DNA of 57,669 nt from Mycobacterium innocens (GCF_900566055.1 NZ_UPHQ01000192.1:1-57669); one strand, 5' to 3'; positions 20,701 through 28,028 are shown, counted from the stretch's first letter. Made by a program: numbers and translations. The notes: generated by a model from the letters alone, not told the origin.

Positions 20701-21036
20701 GGACGAGGTCAGGTGCTTGTCCAGCGGGATCGCGTCTTCGGCGGCCAGCGCACGTACCCACTGCAGCGGCTCGAAGCCGATCGGGCGGACCACGACCAGT
20801 TCTTTGGCAACCGGCTCGAGCAGCAGCTCCACCTCACCTGCCAGCGCGGCCAGCTCCGATTCGATCCCGGCCGCCGAAACCAGTTCCTCGAGCGTCTCCA
20901 GCCAGGCGCTGCCCTGGCCGCCGAACGCGACCGCGAACGGCTCACCGGCGGTCAGCCGATCGACCAGAGCGTGGGCGCGATGCGGGCCAGTCCCGTCGTG
21001 GTCAGCTGACACCCGGTCGTGCTCGTGGATCGTCAC
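11800..21036 (-). CDS. fas: Type I multifunctional fatty acid synthase
   Basis: FAS-I makes C16–C26 acyl-CoAs for membrane lipids and as mycolic acid precursors. The 3078-residue chain shows the bacterial FAS-I order: acetyltransferase (GHSQGV, Ser149), FMN enoyl reductase (AELAGGGQVTEE), hot-dog dehydratase (GDHNPIHTD), malonyl/palmitoyl transferase (CGHSVGEYTA), ACP (LVDLGSELNLG), ketoreductase (VVTGASKGSIAAS) and ketosynthase (GACATAAVSVEEG with the active Cys). The start is GTG 21036 (M-T-I-H-E-H-D), with AGGGAG upstream, matching the M. tuberculosis protein. A Glu/Pro-rich linker separates the transferase and ACP regions. Upstream in-frame codons to 21210 lie over the leader and promoter. 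Confidence 0.98.
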   Translation of the reverse strand: MTIHEHDRVSADHDGTGPHRAHALVDRLTAGEPFAVAFGGQGSAWLETLEELVSAAGIESELAALAGEVELLLEPVAKELVVVRPIGFEPLQWVRALAAEDAIPLDKHLTSSAVSVPGVLLTQIAAIRALARQGMDLVATPPVALAGHSQGVLAVEALKAGGARDVELLALAQLIGAAGTLVARRRGISVLGDRPPMVAVTNADPERIQRLLEDFAQDVRTVLPPVLSIRNGRRSVVITGTPEQLSRFELYCRQISEKEEADRKNKIRGGDVFAPVFEPVRVEVGFHTPRLGDGIDIVGSWAEKVGLDIALARELAESILVRKVDWVDEITRVHDAGARWILDLGPGDILTRLTAPVIRGLGIGIVPAATRGGQRNLFTVGATPEVARAWSSYAPTVVRLPDGRIKLSTKFTRLTGRSPILLAGMTPTTVDAKIVAAAANAGHWAELAGGGQVTEEVFHNRIQEMSRLLEPGRTYQFNALFLDPYLWKLQVGGKRLVQKARQSGAAIDGVVISAGIPDLEEAVELIHELNDIGISHVVFKPGTIEQIRSVIRIATEVPTKPVIMHVEGGRAGGHHSWEDLDDLLLATYSELRSRANITVCVGGGIGTPERAAEYLSGRWAQSYGFPLMPIDGILVGTAAMATLESTTSPSVKRMLVETQGTGEWISAGKAQGGMASSRSQLGADIHEIDNAASRCGRLLDEVAGDADAVAERRDEIIAAMAKTAKPYFGDVAEMTYLQWLQRYVELTIGEGNSTADTAGVLGQGSPWLADTWRDRFEQMLQRAEARLHPQDFGPIETLFTDPALLEKPTEAIAALLARYPDADTVQLHPADVPFFVTLCKTLGKPVNFVPVIDKDVRRWWRSDSLWQAHDARYDADQVCIIPGPAAVAGIARLDEPVGELLDRFEQAAIDDVLAADGEVRDVRSRRLGRPDANGPLAVVLDAPDVLWAGRTAINPVHRIAEPSEWQVHDGPENSRATHSSTGARLQIDGKDGADVVLSVPVSGTWIDIRFALPPNTVDGGIPVVSTEDAATAMRSVLAIAAGADGPELLPPVTDGVARVTVDWDPEKVADHTGVTATFGEPLAPSLTTVPDALVGRCWPAVFAAIGSAVTDTGVPVVEGLLNLVHLDHAVRMVGTLPEAPDQLTVTATASDAHDTEVGRVVAVSVTVAGPDGEPIAVLDERFAILGRTGAAELADPVRAGGAVSENATDTPRRRRRDVTLTAPVDMRPFAVVSGDHNPIHTDRAAALLAGLESPIVHGMWLSAAAQHVVTATDGQARPPARLIGWTARFLGMVRPGDEVDFRVERVGIDRGAEILEVAARIGSDLVMSATARLAAPKTVYAFPGQGIQHKGMGMEVRARSKAARKVWDTADRFTRDTLGFSVLHVVRDNPTSIIASGVHYHHPDGVLYLTQFTQVAMATVAAAQVAEMREQGAFVEGAIACGHSVGEYTALACVTGVYELEALLEMVFHRGSKMHDIVPRDELGRSNYRLAAIRPSQIDLDDADVPAFVAEIAASTGEFLEIVNFNLRGSQYAIAGTVRGLEALEAEVERRRELTGGRRSFILVPGIDVPFHSRVLRVGVADFRRSLDRVMPRDKDPDVIIGRYIPNLVPRLFTLDRDFIQEIRDLVPAEPLDEILADYDNWRRERPRELARTVLIELLAWQFASPVRWIETQDLLFIEEAAGGLGVERFVEIGVKTSPTVAGLATNTLKLPEYAHSTVEVLNAERDAAVLFATDTDPEPEPEADEPIGELAEPAETAAAAPAPAPAAPSGAARPDDIVFDAADATLALIALSAKMRIDQIEELDSIESITDGASSRRNQLLVDLGSELNLGAIDGAAEADLAGLRAQVTKLARTYKPYGPVLSDAINDQLRTVLGPSGRRPGAIAERVKKTWELGDGWAKHVTVEVALGTREGTSVRGGALGNLHEGALADAASVDKAIDAAVASVAARRGVAVALPSAGGGGGATVDAAVLSEFTDQITGPDGVLASAARLVLGQLGLDDPVTAPAAATDAELIDLVTAELGADWPRLVAPVFDGKKAVVFDDRWASAREDLVKLWLTDEGDIDADWARLSERFEGTGHVVATQATWWQGKSLAAGRQIHASLYGRIAAGAENPDRGPYSDEVAVVTGASKGSIAASVVARLLDGGATVIATTSKLDDQRLAFYRTLYRDHARYGAVLWVVAANMASYADIDALVEWVGTEQTESLGPQSIHIKDAQSPTLLFPFAAPRVVGDLSEAGSRAEMEMKVLLWAVQRLIGGLSTIGAERDIASRLHVVLPGSPNRGMFGGDGAYGEAKSALDAVVSRWHAESSWAVRVSLAHALIGWTRGTGLMGHNDAIVTAVEEARVTTYSTDEMAAMLLGLCDVESKVAAASSPIKADLTGGLAEADLDMAELAAKAREQMSADASAVEEETAPGVIAALPSPPRAHTPAPPTDWADLDVDPADLVVIVGGAELGPYGSSRTRFEMEVDDELSAAGVLELAWTTGLIRWEDDPQPGWYDTESGELVYEAELVERYHDAVVQRVGIREFVDDGAIDPDHASPLLVSVFLDKDFSFVVSTEAEARAFVQFDPEHTVVRPVPNTSDWQVIRKAGTEIRVPRKTKLSRTVGAQIPTGFDPTVWGISQDMAASIDRVALWNIIATVDAFLSAGFTPADLMRWVHPSLVANTQGTGMGGMTSMQTMYHGNLLGRNKPNDILQEVLPNVVAAHVVQSYVGSYGAMIHPVGACATAAVSVEEGVDKIRLGKAELVVAGGFDDLTLEAIIGFGDMAATADTAMMRGRGIDDSKFSRPNDRRRLGFVEAQGGGTILLARGDLALKMGLPVLAVVGFAQSFGDGVHTSIPAPGIGALGAGRGGRDSVLARSLAKLGVGADDIAVISKHDTSTLANDPNETELHERLADALGRSEGAPLFVVSQKSLTGHAKGGAAVFQMMGLCQILRDGVIPPNRSLDCVDDELAGSAHFVWVRDTLRLGGKFPLKAGLVTSLGFGHVSGLIALVHPQAFIAALDPEQRADYQRRADARLLAGRRRLASAIAGGTPMYERPAGRRFDHHQPEKPQEAAMLLNPDARLGDGEAFIGWL

Positions 21037-21214
21037 CGTCTTTATCTCCCTGTATGCGTCTGTACGTATCGGTTGGTTCGGCCGGACCGGACCGGCCCCT
21101 GCAGGGCCTGGTGAACTCCGGCCGATTCCGCATCGAATCTCCGCCGGAAAACGTCTGACCGGTGCGTTGTCGGGGCCGGCCCATGGACCGGGCGGCGCGA
21201 CGGACTGCATCGGC

Positions 21215-21243
21215 TCTATAAGAGTGTCATAAGGATCAGTCCA
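21215..21243 (-). promoter_or_regulatory. Candidate fas promoter
   Basis: On the minus strand TGGACT (21243–21238) and TATAGA (21220–21215) are separated by exactly 17 bases, a sigma-A-like -35/-10 pair about 180 bases before the fas start. This is a visual match, not a mapped start site. Confidence 0.5.
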
Positions 21244-21260
21244 CTTTTTTGACGCCGATC

Positions 21261-21305
21261 GGTTACTGGCGAGTTCTACGCGCGGGTAACCATCTCATCG
21301 GTAAC
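21261..21305. promoter_or_regulatory. Candidate FasR operator repeats upstream of fas
   Basis: GGTTAC (21261–21266) and GTAACC (21286–21291) form an inverted repeat, and a further GGTAAC occurs at 21300–21305. They lie just upstream of the proposed -35 box, the position expected for an activator; FasR is the known activator of fas in M. tuberculosis. That these exact repeats bind FasR is inferred. Confidence 0.5.
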
Positions 21306-21569
21306 ATCGGGTTTCGTCGTCGGTGCGGGCGGGCGTAACAAACGTCCTGCGTGCAGGTGGTTACGGTCGAGTAGCTCTAACTGCGCAGATCAAGGCAGTA
21401 TTGTTACCAAATCGTTATGTTGAAATCCTGCGCTGTGCTCGGCCCGTGACGTCGCATCGGCCGTAGCGCCGCGCAATCGCCGCTTTTTGCGCCGCTTCGA
21501 TCTAAGCGAACGAGTGTTTGCTGGAGCGCGCCGCACACGGGGCTTGACGGGGCTTGACGGGGCGGAAAA
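21306..21569. other. Non-coding stretch between fas promoter and DUF1906 gene
   Basis: No credible gene is present between the fas control region and the DUF1906 stop codon. The only structure I see is a tandem repeat of GGGGCTTGAC (21539–21548 and 21549–21558, with a partial third copy) a few bases beyond that stop codon. Confidence 0.6.
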
Positions 21570-22292
21570 TTAGCCCCACTGGCCAAATTGGGGCTTGAGG
21601 ATCTCGTTGATATCCACGCCGACTCCGCCGACTTTGCGTTTGTCGATCTCGACCTGGTGCAAATTGGCGGCCGGATGCGTGAACCCCTTCGGCGAACCCC
21701 AGTTGTGCTGCCAGAAATACGAGCCCAACCCGTCATGCACCGCCCAGTCGATCGTCTTGGAGTTGGCGTACACGCCGGTGCGCTGATGCCCGATCACCGA
21801 CTCCCAGGACCGCAGATACGGCGCGACCTGGTTCTTGTACTGCTCGTATGACGGATCGTCGTCGATCGAGGCATAGATGGGAGCGCCCGCCGGACCGCCC
21901 GCCGCGGCGTGCAACTCCATGCCCCGCTTGGCATGCTGAACACCCGCAGCGGCACCGCCCAGCCAGTCGGAGGTGCTGCCTTTGCCGAATTGGTAGCACG
22001 AAACAATCTTGAGCCCGTTGCTGCTCAGATCGCGGGCCTCACCGAGTTGGATCGGCTTGCCCAGCATCCAGGTACCCCCAGGTCGCCGATCCGATACGTA
22101 CCTGATCGCCCCCGCCGCCCCGGCAGCCCTGATCTGACTGGCGGGGATGACCCCGGCGGAATAGTCCAACAAGATGCCAAGCGACCCCGCTGATGCCGGT
22201 GCGGCACGCAACGACGCGGCCGCGACGCCAAGGCCCAGCAGGCCGGGCGTCGCCGCCGCGTACTTGAGCACGTCCCGCCGCGAGACCTCCAC
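21570..22292 (-). CDS. Tat-exported DUF1906 protein (Rv2525c homologue)
   Basis: The 240-residue protein begins with a twin-arginine signal (SRRDVLKY, hydrophobic h-region, cleavage after APASA) and continues as a DUF1906 domain, a glycoside-hydrolase-25-like TIM barrel thought to act on the cell wall. Readable landmarks are LLDYSAGVIP, IRYVSDRRPGG, SIDDDPSYEQY and YFWQHNWGSPKG. It starts with GTG 22292. The placement directly upstream of and on the same strand as fas matches Rv2525c. Its exact substrate is unknown. Confidence 0.93.
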   Translation of the reverse strand: MEVSRRDVLKYAAATPGLLGLGVAAASLRAAPASAGSLGILLDYSAGVIPASQIRAAGAAGAIRYVSDRRPGGTWMLGKPIQLGEARDLSSNGLKIVSCYQFGKGSTSDWLGGAAAGVQHAKRGMELHAAAGGPAGAPIYASIDDDPSYEQYKNQVAPYLRSWESVIGHQRTGVYANSKTIDWAVHDGLGSYFWQHNWGSPKGFTHPAANLHQVEIDKRKVGGVGVDINEILKPQFGQWG

Positions 22293-22465
22293 AAGCCACA
22301 GATTACGACACCTGCATCAATTGACTCATTGAGCTCGCCAGTCACATCTACATCACAATGTCACAACGTGCGTTTGGGCGTGGTCAGCAGCCGATCCTTG
22401 CTGTCAATGCAAAGTTAGTAAAGTTAGAGGCGAGCAGTCCGCACTCGATCGCAACGGGGGCCGCG

Positions 22466-23614
22466 ATGGATCAAAACCAGCTCATCGACCTTACCCGCCG
22501 CGCCCTGAAGCTCGCACGCGACCAGACGACCGACCTGGCGCCTTCGCAGCACGCGGTCCGCGCGCGGGAGTACACCTCGCTCGAGCGACACGACCGTGAC
22601 CGGGCCATGGTGATGTCCTGCCCGCAGCTGGTCGGCTACGTCTCCGAGCTTCCGCGGCCCGGCTCGTATTGCACCAAGACGGTGATGGGGCGCTCCGTGC
22701 TGCTGACCAGGACGTCGGACGGCTCGGTGCGGGCCTTCGACAATGTCTGCCTGCATCGGCAGGCGCAGGTGGCGACCGGGTGTGGCACCGCGAAGCGGTT
22801 TAGCTGCCCCTACCACGCCTGGACGTATGACAACACCGGGCGATTGGTCGGACTGCCCGGCCGGGAGGGCTTTCCCGAGATGACGTTGAAGGACGACGGG
22901 TTGACCAGGCTTCCGGCCACCGAGTTCGCCGGTTTTCTGTGGATTGCCCTGGACCCCGGCGCCACCCTGGACATCGCAACACACCTGGGACCGCTGGCCG
23001 ACGAACTCGACTCATGGGGAATCGGGCACTGGTCCCCGCTGGGCGAGAAGGAGCTCGACTCGCGGATCAACTGGAAGCTGGCGATCGACACATTTTCGGA
23101 GAACTACCACTTCGCAACGGTGCACAAGCAAACCTTCGCCACCATCGCCCGCAGCAATTGCACGGTTTTCGACTCCTATGGACCACACCACCGATTGATC
23201 TTTCCGCTGAACACCATCATGGAGCTGGACACTGCGCCCGAGGACCAGTGGAATCCGTTCCACCACATGGTCGTGATCTACGCGCTGTTTCCCAACATCG
23301 TGCTGTCGGTGACGATCGCCAACGGCGAGCTGTTCCGCGTTTACCCCGGTGAGCAACCGGGCCGATCCGTCACCGTCCACCAGAACTCCACGGCGCTGGA
23401 CGTCTCCGATGAATCCGTGGCCGCCGCCGCGCAGGCCGTATTCGAGTACGCACACGCGACGGTCCGCGACGAGGACTATCGACTGGCCGAGTCGTTGCAA
23501 GCCAACCTCGAATCGGGCGCGCGGGAGCGACTGGTGTTCGGGCGCAACGAGCCGGGGCTACAACACCGTCACCTCGCATGGGAGCGCGCGCTCGACGCGT
23601 TGCACCGAGGCTGA
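22466..23614 (+). CDS. Rieske non-heme iron oxygenase, alpha-type
   Basis: The 382-residue protein is a ring-hydroxylating-oxygenase-like terminal component. The Rieske [2Fe-2S] ligands are Cys95/His97 (CLHRQAQ) and Cys114/His117 (CPYHAWT). The mononuclear iron site contains ENYHFATVH (His215, His220). ATG 22466 is preceded by a GGGGG run; the in-frame ATG 22358 lies in the divergent promoter region. No beta subunit, ferredoxin or reductase gene is adjacent, so electrons must come from elsewhere. It opens the catabolic island, divergent from the DUF1906 gene, and ends 38 bases before the convergent CrtC-like gene. The substrate is unknown. Confidence 0.85.
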   Translation: MDQNQLIDLTRRALKLARDQTTDLAPSQHAVRAREYTSLERHDRDRAMVMSCPQLVGYVSELPRPGSYCTKTVMGRSVLLTRTSDGSVRAFDNVCLHRQAQVATGCGTAKRFSCPYHAWTYDNTGRLVGLPGREGFPEMTLKDDGLTRLPATEFAGFLWIALDPGATLDIATHLGPLADELDSWGIGHWSPLGEKELDSRINWKLAIDTFSENYHFATVHKQTFATIARSNCTVFDSYGPHHRLIFPLNTIMELDTAPEDQWNPFHHMVVIYALFPNIVLSVTIANGELFRVYPGEQPGRSVTVHQNSTALDVSDESVAAAAQAVFEYAHATVRDEDYRLAESLQANLESGARERLVFGRNEPGLQHRHLAWERALDALHRG

Positions 23615-23651
23615 AGATTCGCAGCAAAAGGGCGAGAAGACTCCTGCCAAA

Positions 23652-25016
23652 TTACAGCTTCGCCGCGGGAGTCTCCTGCGTCAGCGAGCCGATCAGCGCC
23701 TCGAGAACATCACGAGAATCCTGATCACAATCGTCTGGAAGCGCTGCTGATTCCGTCCGCAACATCTCCAGGGCCTCCGTACGGTGGCCCGAACGCACCA
23801 ATGGGGTAACGCGTTCCACCAGGGCAGCCAACTCCGGGGCCGGTGGCCGAGCATTGGCGACGGTAGCGGCCAGCACGTCGATCAGCTCCCAATCGCGATA
23901 CAACGCCAGTGACCGCTCGTAGAACGCGAAGGCGGTCACCGGCTCACCCTGCAGCGTGCCGCGGTAGCGGTAGGGGCCCTCCATGTATTCGATCGGCAGG
24001 CCATGGGCCGGAGCAGCCACCAGCGGCTCCCCGATCAGGTCCAATTGCATTGTGGCGCAGGTGATCCGGTGGCGGTCCGGCAGGTAGCGGACCGGTGCGA
24101 TCGGCGGCAGCAGCGGCCGCACGGCCTCCGGCCAGCGGACATAGCTGAGGATGGTGACGTCGACGTCCTCGGCGCACCGCGGCACCCGGTCCGGATCGGG
24201 GTAACTCGCCGTCACGCCGGTAAACGGTTGCACCGCATTGCCGTTCGTGCGGTCGAACTGTCGCCAGATGCTCATGTCGACGCCATTGTCGAAATGGACG
24301 GTGCGCCATTCGTGCGACCGTCCCCGCGGGTCTCCCCCGCCGCCGGCATACCTGGGAAACCACTGCCGGTCGATATGCCCGGCCGTACCCGTGACCTGTT
24401 CATTCGCCTCGCCCCAGCACAGCGTTCCGGCCATCGCCATGCCGGTGTGGAAGTAGGAGTGGGTATCGGGCTGGCCGAAGCAGACGATCTTTCCGTTGTA
24501 GGCCGACGCCCCCACCGGGGTGGGCGTGCGCGTGGGCGTCACCGCCAGATCCAGCCGCATCAAGCGACCGGCCTGATCGGTTCCCACCAGACTGACCCGG
24601 TAGGTGTAGGGCAACGGGTCCCCAGCGGCGTCACGGCAGGTGAGCCATGACGCGATGCCAGCACCGCCGCGGTATTCGATATCGAGATGGCCCGTTGCGG
24701 CCGATAGCTTGGGCTGGGCACCGGGCGCCATGCTGGCCGGTGGCATGTCGTAATCGGTATAGGTGCCGTACTCGCCGGCGTCGAGGTCGAACAACGCCAG
24801 TGTGTAGAAGTCAGCAATCAGCGAACCCCCTGGCCGGTTCTTGTTGACGATGGTCAGGAACGCAAATGACCGGCCGGTGCCGGTTGCGTCCAACTGACCG
24901 GCGAGAAACCAAGTGTCGGACTCCTGGTCGGCATGTGCGCCTTCGGCTGCGGGAAACTCCAGCGCGCTGTCGCCGGGTACCAGTTGAAACGGGTAACTGC
25001 GCCAGTCGCTGCTCAT
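23652..25016 (-). CDS. CrtC/AttH-like lipocalin-fold protein
   Basis: The 454-residue protein resembles the CrtC (hydroxyneurosporene synthase, carotenoid 1,2-hydratase)/AttH family of paired lipocalin domains: a Trp/Gly-rich beta pattern with TWFLAGQLDATG at the start and AGHIDRQWFPRY in the position of the family's conserved D(R/H)xW motif. A C-terminal helical extension follows. ATG 25016 has GGAAAGG six bases upstream. There is no signal peptide. It is divergent from the aldehyde dehydrogenase across a 90-base region that carries a copy of the island motif. A hydratase role on a terpenoid-like compound is a guess from the family. Confidence 0.6.
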   Translation of the reverse strand: MSSDWRSYPFQLVPGDSALEFPAAEGAHADQESDTWFLAGQLDATGTGRSFAFLTIVNKNRPGGSLIADFYTLALFDLDAGEYGTYTDYDMPPASMAPGAQPKLSAATGHLDIEYRGGAGIASWLTCRDAAGDPLPYTYRVSLVGTDQAGRLMRLDLAVTPTRTPTPVGASAYNGKIVCFGQPDTHSYFHTGMAMAGTLCWGEANEQVTGTAGHIDRQWFPRYAGGGGDPRGRSHEWRTVHFDNGVDMSIWRQFDRTNGNAVQPFTGVTASYPDPDRVPRCAEDVDVTILSYVRWPEAVRPLLPPIAPVRYLPDRHRITCATMQLDLIGEPLVAAPAHGLPIEYMEGPYRYRGTLQGEPVTAFAFYERSLALYRDWELIDVLAATVANARPPAPELAALVERVTPLVRSGHRTEALEMLRTESAALPDDCDQDSRDVLEALIGSLTQETPAAKL

Positions 25017-25043
25017 GTCAGGCCTTTCCGGGCGCCAGACCAC

Positions 25044-25061
25044 GCTTTTTAGCTATGTTAG
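25044..25061. promoter_or_regulatory. Island operator-like motif, site 1
   Basis: The sequence GCTTTTTAGCTATGTTAG ends in the core CTATGTTAG shared with sites at 30795, 38348 and 40863. It sits between the divergent CrtC-like and aldehyde dehydrogenase genes. Confidence 0.5.
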
Positions 25062-25106
25062 CATCAATAGTGAAGTTACCGTCGCCTGCTCCGAGGTGGT
25101 GCCCCG

Positions 25107-26597
25107 ATGACGGCAGAATCCCCGCGTAACAGGTATGACGAACTGTTCATCGGCGGGCGCTGGCGCAAACCCACCACGCCGGAACGGCTCTCCGTCATTT
25201 CCCCGCACTCGGAGCAGCCGCTGGGCGAGGCACCAGCGGCGGGTCCGGGCGACGTCGAGGCGGCGGTGGCTGCCGCCCGGCAGGCGTTCGACCATGGTCC
25301 GTGGCCGCTGTGGGATCCGCACCAGCGGATGAGCAAAATCGAGCAGCTGGCCGCGATTTACGCACGCCACCTCGACGACATGGCCGACCTGATCACCGCG
25401 GAGATGGGTTCGCCGCGCAGTTTCAGCAGGCTGGGTCAGGCTGCTGGTGCGGCGTCGATGATCCATCTGACGCTGGCGGCCGCCCGCGACTTCCCGTGGG
25501 TGGAACGCCGGCAGGGTGTCCTCGGCGAGGCGCACCTGCGTCGTGCGCCCGTCGGCGTGGTCGGCGCCATCGTGCCGTGGAACGTGCCGCAATGCCTGAT
25601 CATGCCGAAGCTGATTCCGGCCCTGATCGCCGGCTGCACCGTCATCGTCAAACCCGCGCCCGAAACTCCTTTGGACGCTTTGTGGTTGGCCGAGATGATC
25701 GAGCAGACAGAGCTTCCCGAGGGAGTCGTCTCGGTGCTCACCGGCGGACCTTCTGTCGGCCAGGCGCTGGTGCGCCATCCCGGGGTGGACAAGATCGCGT
25801 TCACCGGCTCCAGCGCTACCGGTCGCCGTATTGCCGCGGTCTGCGGAGCGCAACTGAAACGGGTCAGCCTGGAACTGGGCGGCAAATCGGCGGCGATCAT
25901 CCTCGACGACGCCGACCTCGACAAGACCGTCGCCGGATTGAAGACGGCCGGCCTGATGAACAACGGCCAGGCCTGTGTCGCACAGACCCGCATCCTGGTC
26001 AGCGAACGACGTCACGACGAAGTGGTCGACGCACTGGCCGACATGATGGCGGCGCTGCACGTCGGCGACCCCGCTGACGAAAAGACCGACATCGGGCCAC
26101 TTGTCGCCCGCCGCCAACAGCGTCGGGTTCAGTACTACATCAGATCCGGGCGGCAGCAGGGGGCGCGCATCGTGGTCGGCGGCGACGACAGCCCGGCCGA
26201 GCGTGGTTGGTACGTACGGCCAACGCTGTTCACCGACGCCACCAACGACATGCGCATCGCGCGGGAGGAGATATTCGGACCGGTGTTGACCGTTCTCACC
26301 TACCGCGACGAGCAGGACGCGATCCGGATCGCCAATGACAGCGATTACGGCTTGGCCGGTTCGGTGTGGACGGCCGACACCGCCCACGGCCTCGAAATCG
26401 CTGCCCGGATCCGGACCGGCACCTACGGCATCAACATGTACATGCTCGACATCGGCACACCGTTCGGCGGCCTCAAGAAGTCGGGCATCGGCCGCGAATT
26501 CGGGCCCGAGGGCCTAGCCGAATACGTCGAGCTGCAATCGGTGCTGTGCAACGGAAAAATGCCACCGCTCAATGTCATTGCGGCAGCTGCAGGGTGA
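25107..26597 (+). CDS. NAD(P)-dependent aldehyde dehydrogenase
   Basis: This 496-residue ALDH-superfamily enzyme oxidises an aldehyde to the acid. Catalytic residues are visible: Asn159 (PWNVPQ), Lys182 (VKPAPET), Glu256 (LELGGKSA) and nucleophile Cys290 (NNGQACVAQT); the C-terminal GGLKKSGIGREFG motif is also present. ATG 25107 is used. The last 23 bases overlap the end of the convergent hot-dog gene. In the island it could supply the carboxylic acid that the two acyl-CoA synthetases activate; this is inferred. Confidence 0.9.
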   Translation: MTAESPRNRYDELFIGGRWRKPTTPERLSVISPHSEQPLGEAPAAGPGDVEAAVAAARQAFDHGPWPLWDPHQRMSKIEQLAAIYARHLDDMADLITAEMGSPRSFSRLGQAAGAASMIHLTLAAARDFPWVERRQGVLGEAHLRRAPVGVVGAIVPWNVPQCLIMPKLIPALIAGCTVIVKPAPETPLDALWLAEMIEQTELPEGVVSVLTGGPSVGQALVRHPGVDKIAFTGSSATGRRIAAVCGAQLKRVSLELGGKSAAIILDDADLDKTVAGLKTAGLMNNGQACVAQTRILVSERRHDEVVDALADMMAALHVGDPADEKTDIGPLVARRQQRRVQYYIRSGRQQGARIVVGGDDSPAERGWYVRPTLFTDATNDMRIAREEIFGPVLTVLTYRDEQDAIRIANDSDYGLAGSVWTADTAHGLEIAARIRTGTYGINMYMLDIGTPFGGLKKSGIGREFGPEGLAEYVELQSVLCNGKMPPLNVIAAAAG

Positions 26598-27009
26598 TCT
26601 CGACCGGACAGCACAACGCACCGTGCTGATTGGTCACCTCGATCCGCAGATCGACCAGGTAACGCGGTGGGTGGACGCTCTCGTCACACTGCTTGGCCAC
26701 CACCCGGCCCCGGCCCACCATGGTGTCGCCGGCATAGATCGAGCCGGCCAACCGCATGAAACGACGTACCACCCGGCTGCCCGGACCTGCCCAGTCGGTC
26801 GCGATCCGGTCGGCAAACCCCGCGAGATGCATGGTGTTGACGAAAATCGTTGGATTCCCCTGGCTTTGGGCATATACCGGATCGAAATGGCCGGGAAAAT
26901 AGTCCCAGGTCGCCCCGGCGTTCTCCACCACCCGCTGATAGCTGATCCGGTCGACGACCTCGGGCAGCTCGAGCGGAACGGTGATTTCGTTCCAAGCCAG
27001 ATCGGTCAC
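26575..27009 (-). CDS. MaoC-like hot-dog hydratase subunit
   Basis: The 144-residue protein has a single hot-dog fold with a MaoC-like helix and strand pattern (DYFPGHFDPVYAQSQG, then IFVNTMHLAGFADR and RFMRLAGSIYAGDTM). The Asp/His of a (R)-hydratase active site may be the D-x-x-P pair of GHFDPVYA. GTG 27009 overlaps the stop of the preceding gene (GTGA), so the two are translated together and probably form a heteromer, as ChsH1/ChsH2 do in cholesterol side-chain degradation. Likely step: hydration of an enoyl-CoA. Confidence 0.78.
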   Translation of the reverse strand: MTDLAWNEITVPLELPEVVDRISYQRVVENAGATWDYFPGHFDPVYAQSQGNPTIFVNTMHLAGFADRIATDWAGPGSRVVRRFMRLAGSIYAGDTMVGRGRVVAKQCDESVHPPRYLVDLRIEVTNQHGALCCPVEITLQLPQ

Positions 27010-27524
27010 GATCCCGGCCCGGGGGTGAAGCGGAACAACGTATTTCGCGACTTTGCGACCACCGCGCCGTCCTGGCGGCGGTAGGTCTCCAGCGTTTCGA
27101 CGAAATGCCCGACCCCGAGCCGGGTCCGCTTTTCCGGGGACACCGACACCAGTTCCTCGACGACGGTGAGCCGGTCACCCTCGACGATGGGCAACAGGAA
27201 CTCGGCATCGTTGGACGCGTTGATGAATGTGGTGCCCGGCAACGGTACCCGCAGCGCCAACGACGCCGCGGGCACCCGACCTCCCGGTTGCCAGGGTGGG
27301 GGAATCAACCAGCCCATCAACAGGGCCGGCGGAGCCAGCAAGCCGCCCCACCGCCGCTGGGCGTATTCGGTGTCCCAATATGAGAGGTTCCCGTCGCGGA
27401 CCATGGAAGCGAACAGCTGAATGCGCGCGCCGCTGACCACGGTCGCGGCGGTTCGCGGTTCCGTTGTCGCGCCGACCATCTGCAGCGCATCCTGATAGCT
27501 GCCGAAGGCCAATTGGTAGTTCAC
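27006..27524 (-). CDS. FAS1-type dehydratase/MaoC N-terminal-like hot-dog subunit
   Basis: The 172-residue protein is a hot-dog fold partner protein with the features of FAS1-like dehydratase domains: an N-terminal segment (YWDTEYAQRRWGGLLAPPAL) then FINASNDAEFLLPIVEGDRL and GVGHFVETLETYR. Alone it lacks an obvious catalytic Asp–His pair. It overlaps the following MaoC-like gene by four bases and starts with GTG 27524, 12 bases after the SnoaL-like gene's stop. A two-subunit enoyl-CoA hydratase is the simplest reading. Confidence 0.72.
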   Translation of the reverse strand: MNYQLAFGSYQDALQMVGATTEPRTAATVVSGARIQLFASMVRDGNLSYWDTEYAQRRWGGLLAPPALLMGWLIPPPWQPGGRVPAASLALRVPLPGTTFINASNDAEFLLPIVEGDRLTVVEELVSVSPEKRTRLGVGHFVETLETYRRQDGAVVAKSRNTLFRFTPGPGS

Positions 27525-27536
27525 GTGGGCAGCCGG

Positions 27537-27962
27537 TTACATGACGAGCGGATGCCGGCTCGGTACCGAATCCCATTGCAGCGCTCGGGAAGTGAAATAC
27601 CAGCCACCGCGCTCGTAGATCAGCTGATCTCGGAATGTCCCGGTGGCCCGCAGCGTAGTGTCGCCATGCACGCGGGCAAAGAGCAGCGCGACACACCGCT
27701 GTGTCGCGTTGACCCCGTCGACGTGGATCTCATGGTCGACGGTGACCAGCCGCTGCCCGTCGCCGCCGTCAAAGGCCGCGCGCGGATCACCGAACGGCTC
27801 GCCGTCACGGCTATAGCCGGCGCCGGAGTGGCGAAAGGTGGCGATCCATGCGTCGCGGTCACCGTCGGAATAGGCCCGGTTGTGGCGGGCGGTCAAATCC
27901 AGAATGGCGGCACGGCCCGTCGCAGCGTGCAGCATCTGCTGTTCCTGATACGACAACGTCAT
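27537..27962 (-). CDS. SnoaL-like (NTF2-fold) protein
   Basis: This 141-residue protein has the alpha+beta cone fold of SnoaL_4/NTF2-like proteins: RAAILDLTARHNRAYSDGD at the start, DAWIATFRHSG, then beta strands ending in GGWYFTSRALQWDS. ATG 27962 is chosen because GGAGAG lies five bases upstream; the 19 additional residues of the longer frame are unlike the family. It belongs to the leftward run of genes from the CoA-synthetase to the MaoC-like gene. Such proteins are often isomerases, dehydratases or small beta subunits of Rieske oxygenases, so a partnership with one of the two oxygenases is possible. Confidence 0.75.
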   Translation of the reverse strand: MTLSYQEQQMLHAATGRAAILDLTARHNRAYSDGDRDAWIATFRHSGAGYSRDGEPFGDPRAAFDGGDGQRLVTVDHEIHVDGVNATQRCVALLFARVHGDTTLRATGTFRDQLIYERGGWYFTSRALQWDSVPSRHPLVM

Positions 27963-28028
27963 TGTGCTCTCCAGCCACACTCGCGGGGATAACCGAACCG
28001 ACACCGACCGACGTGACACTACGCTAAC

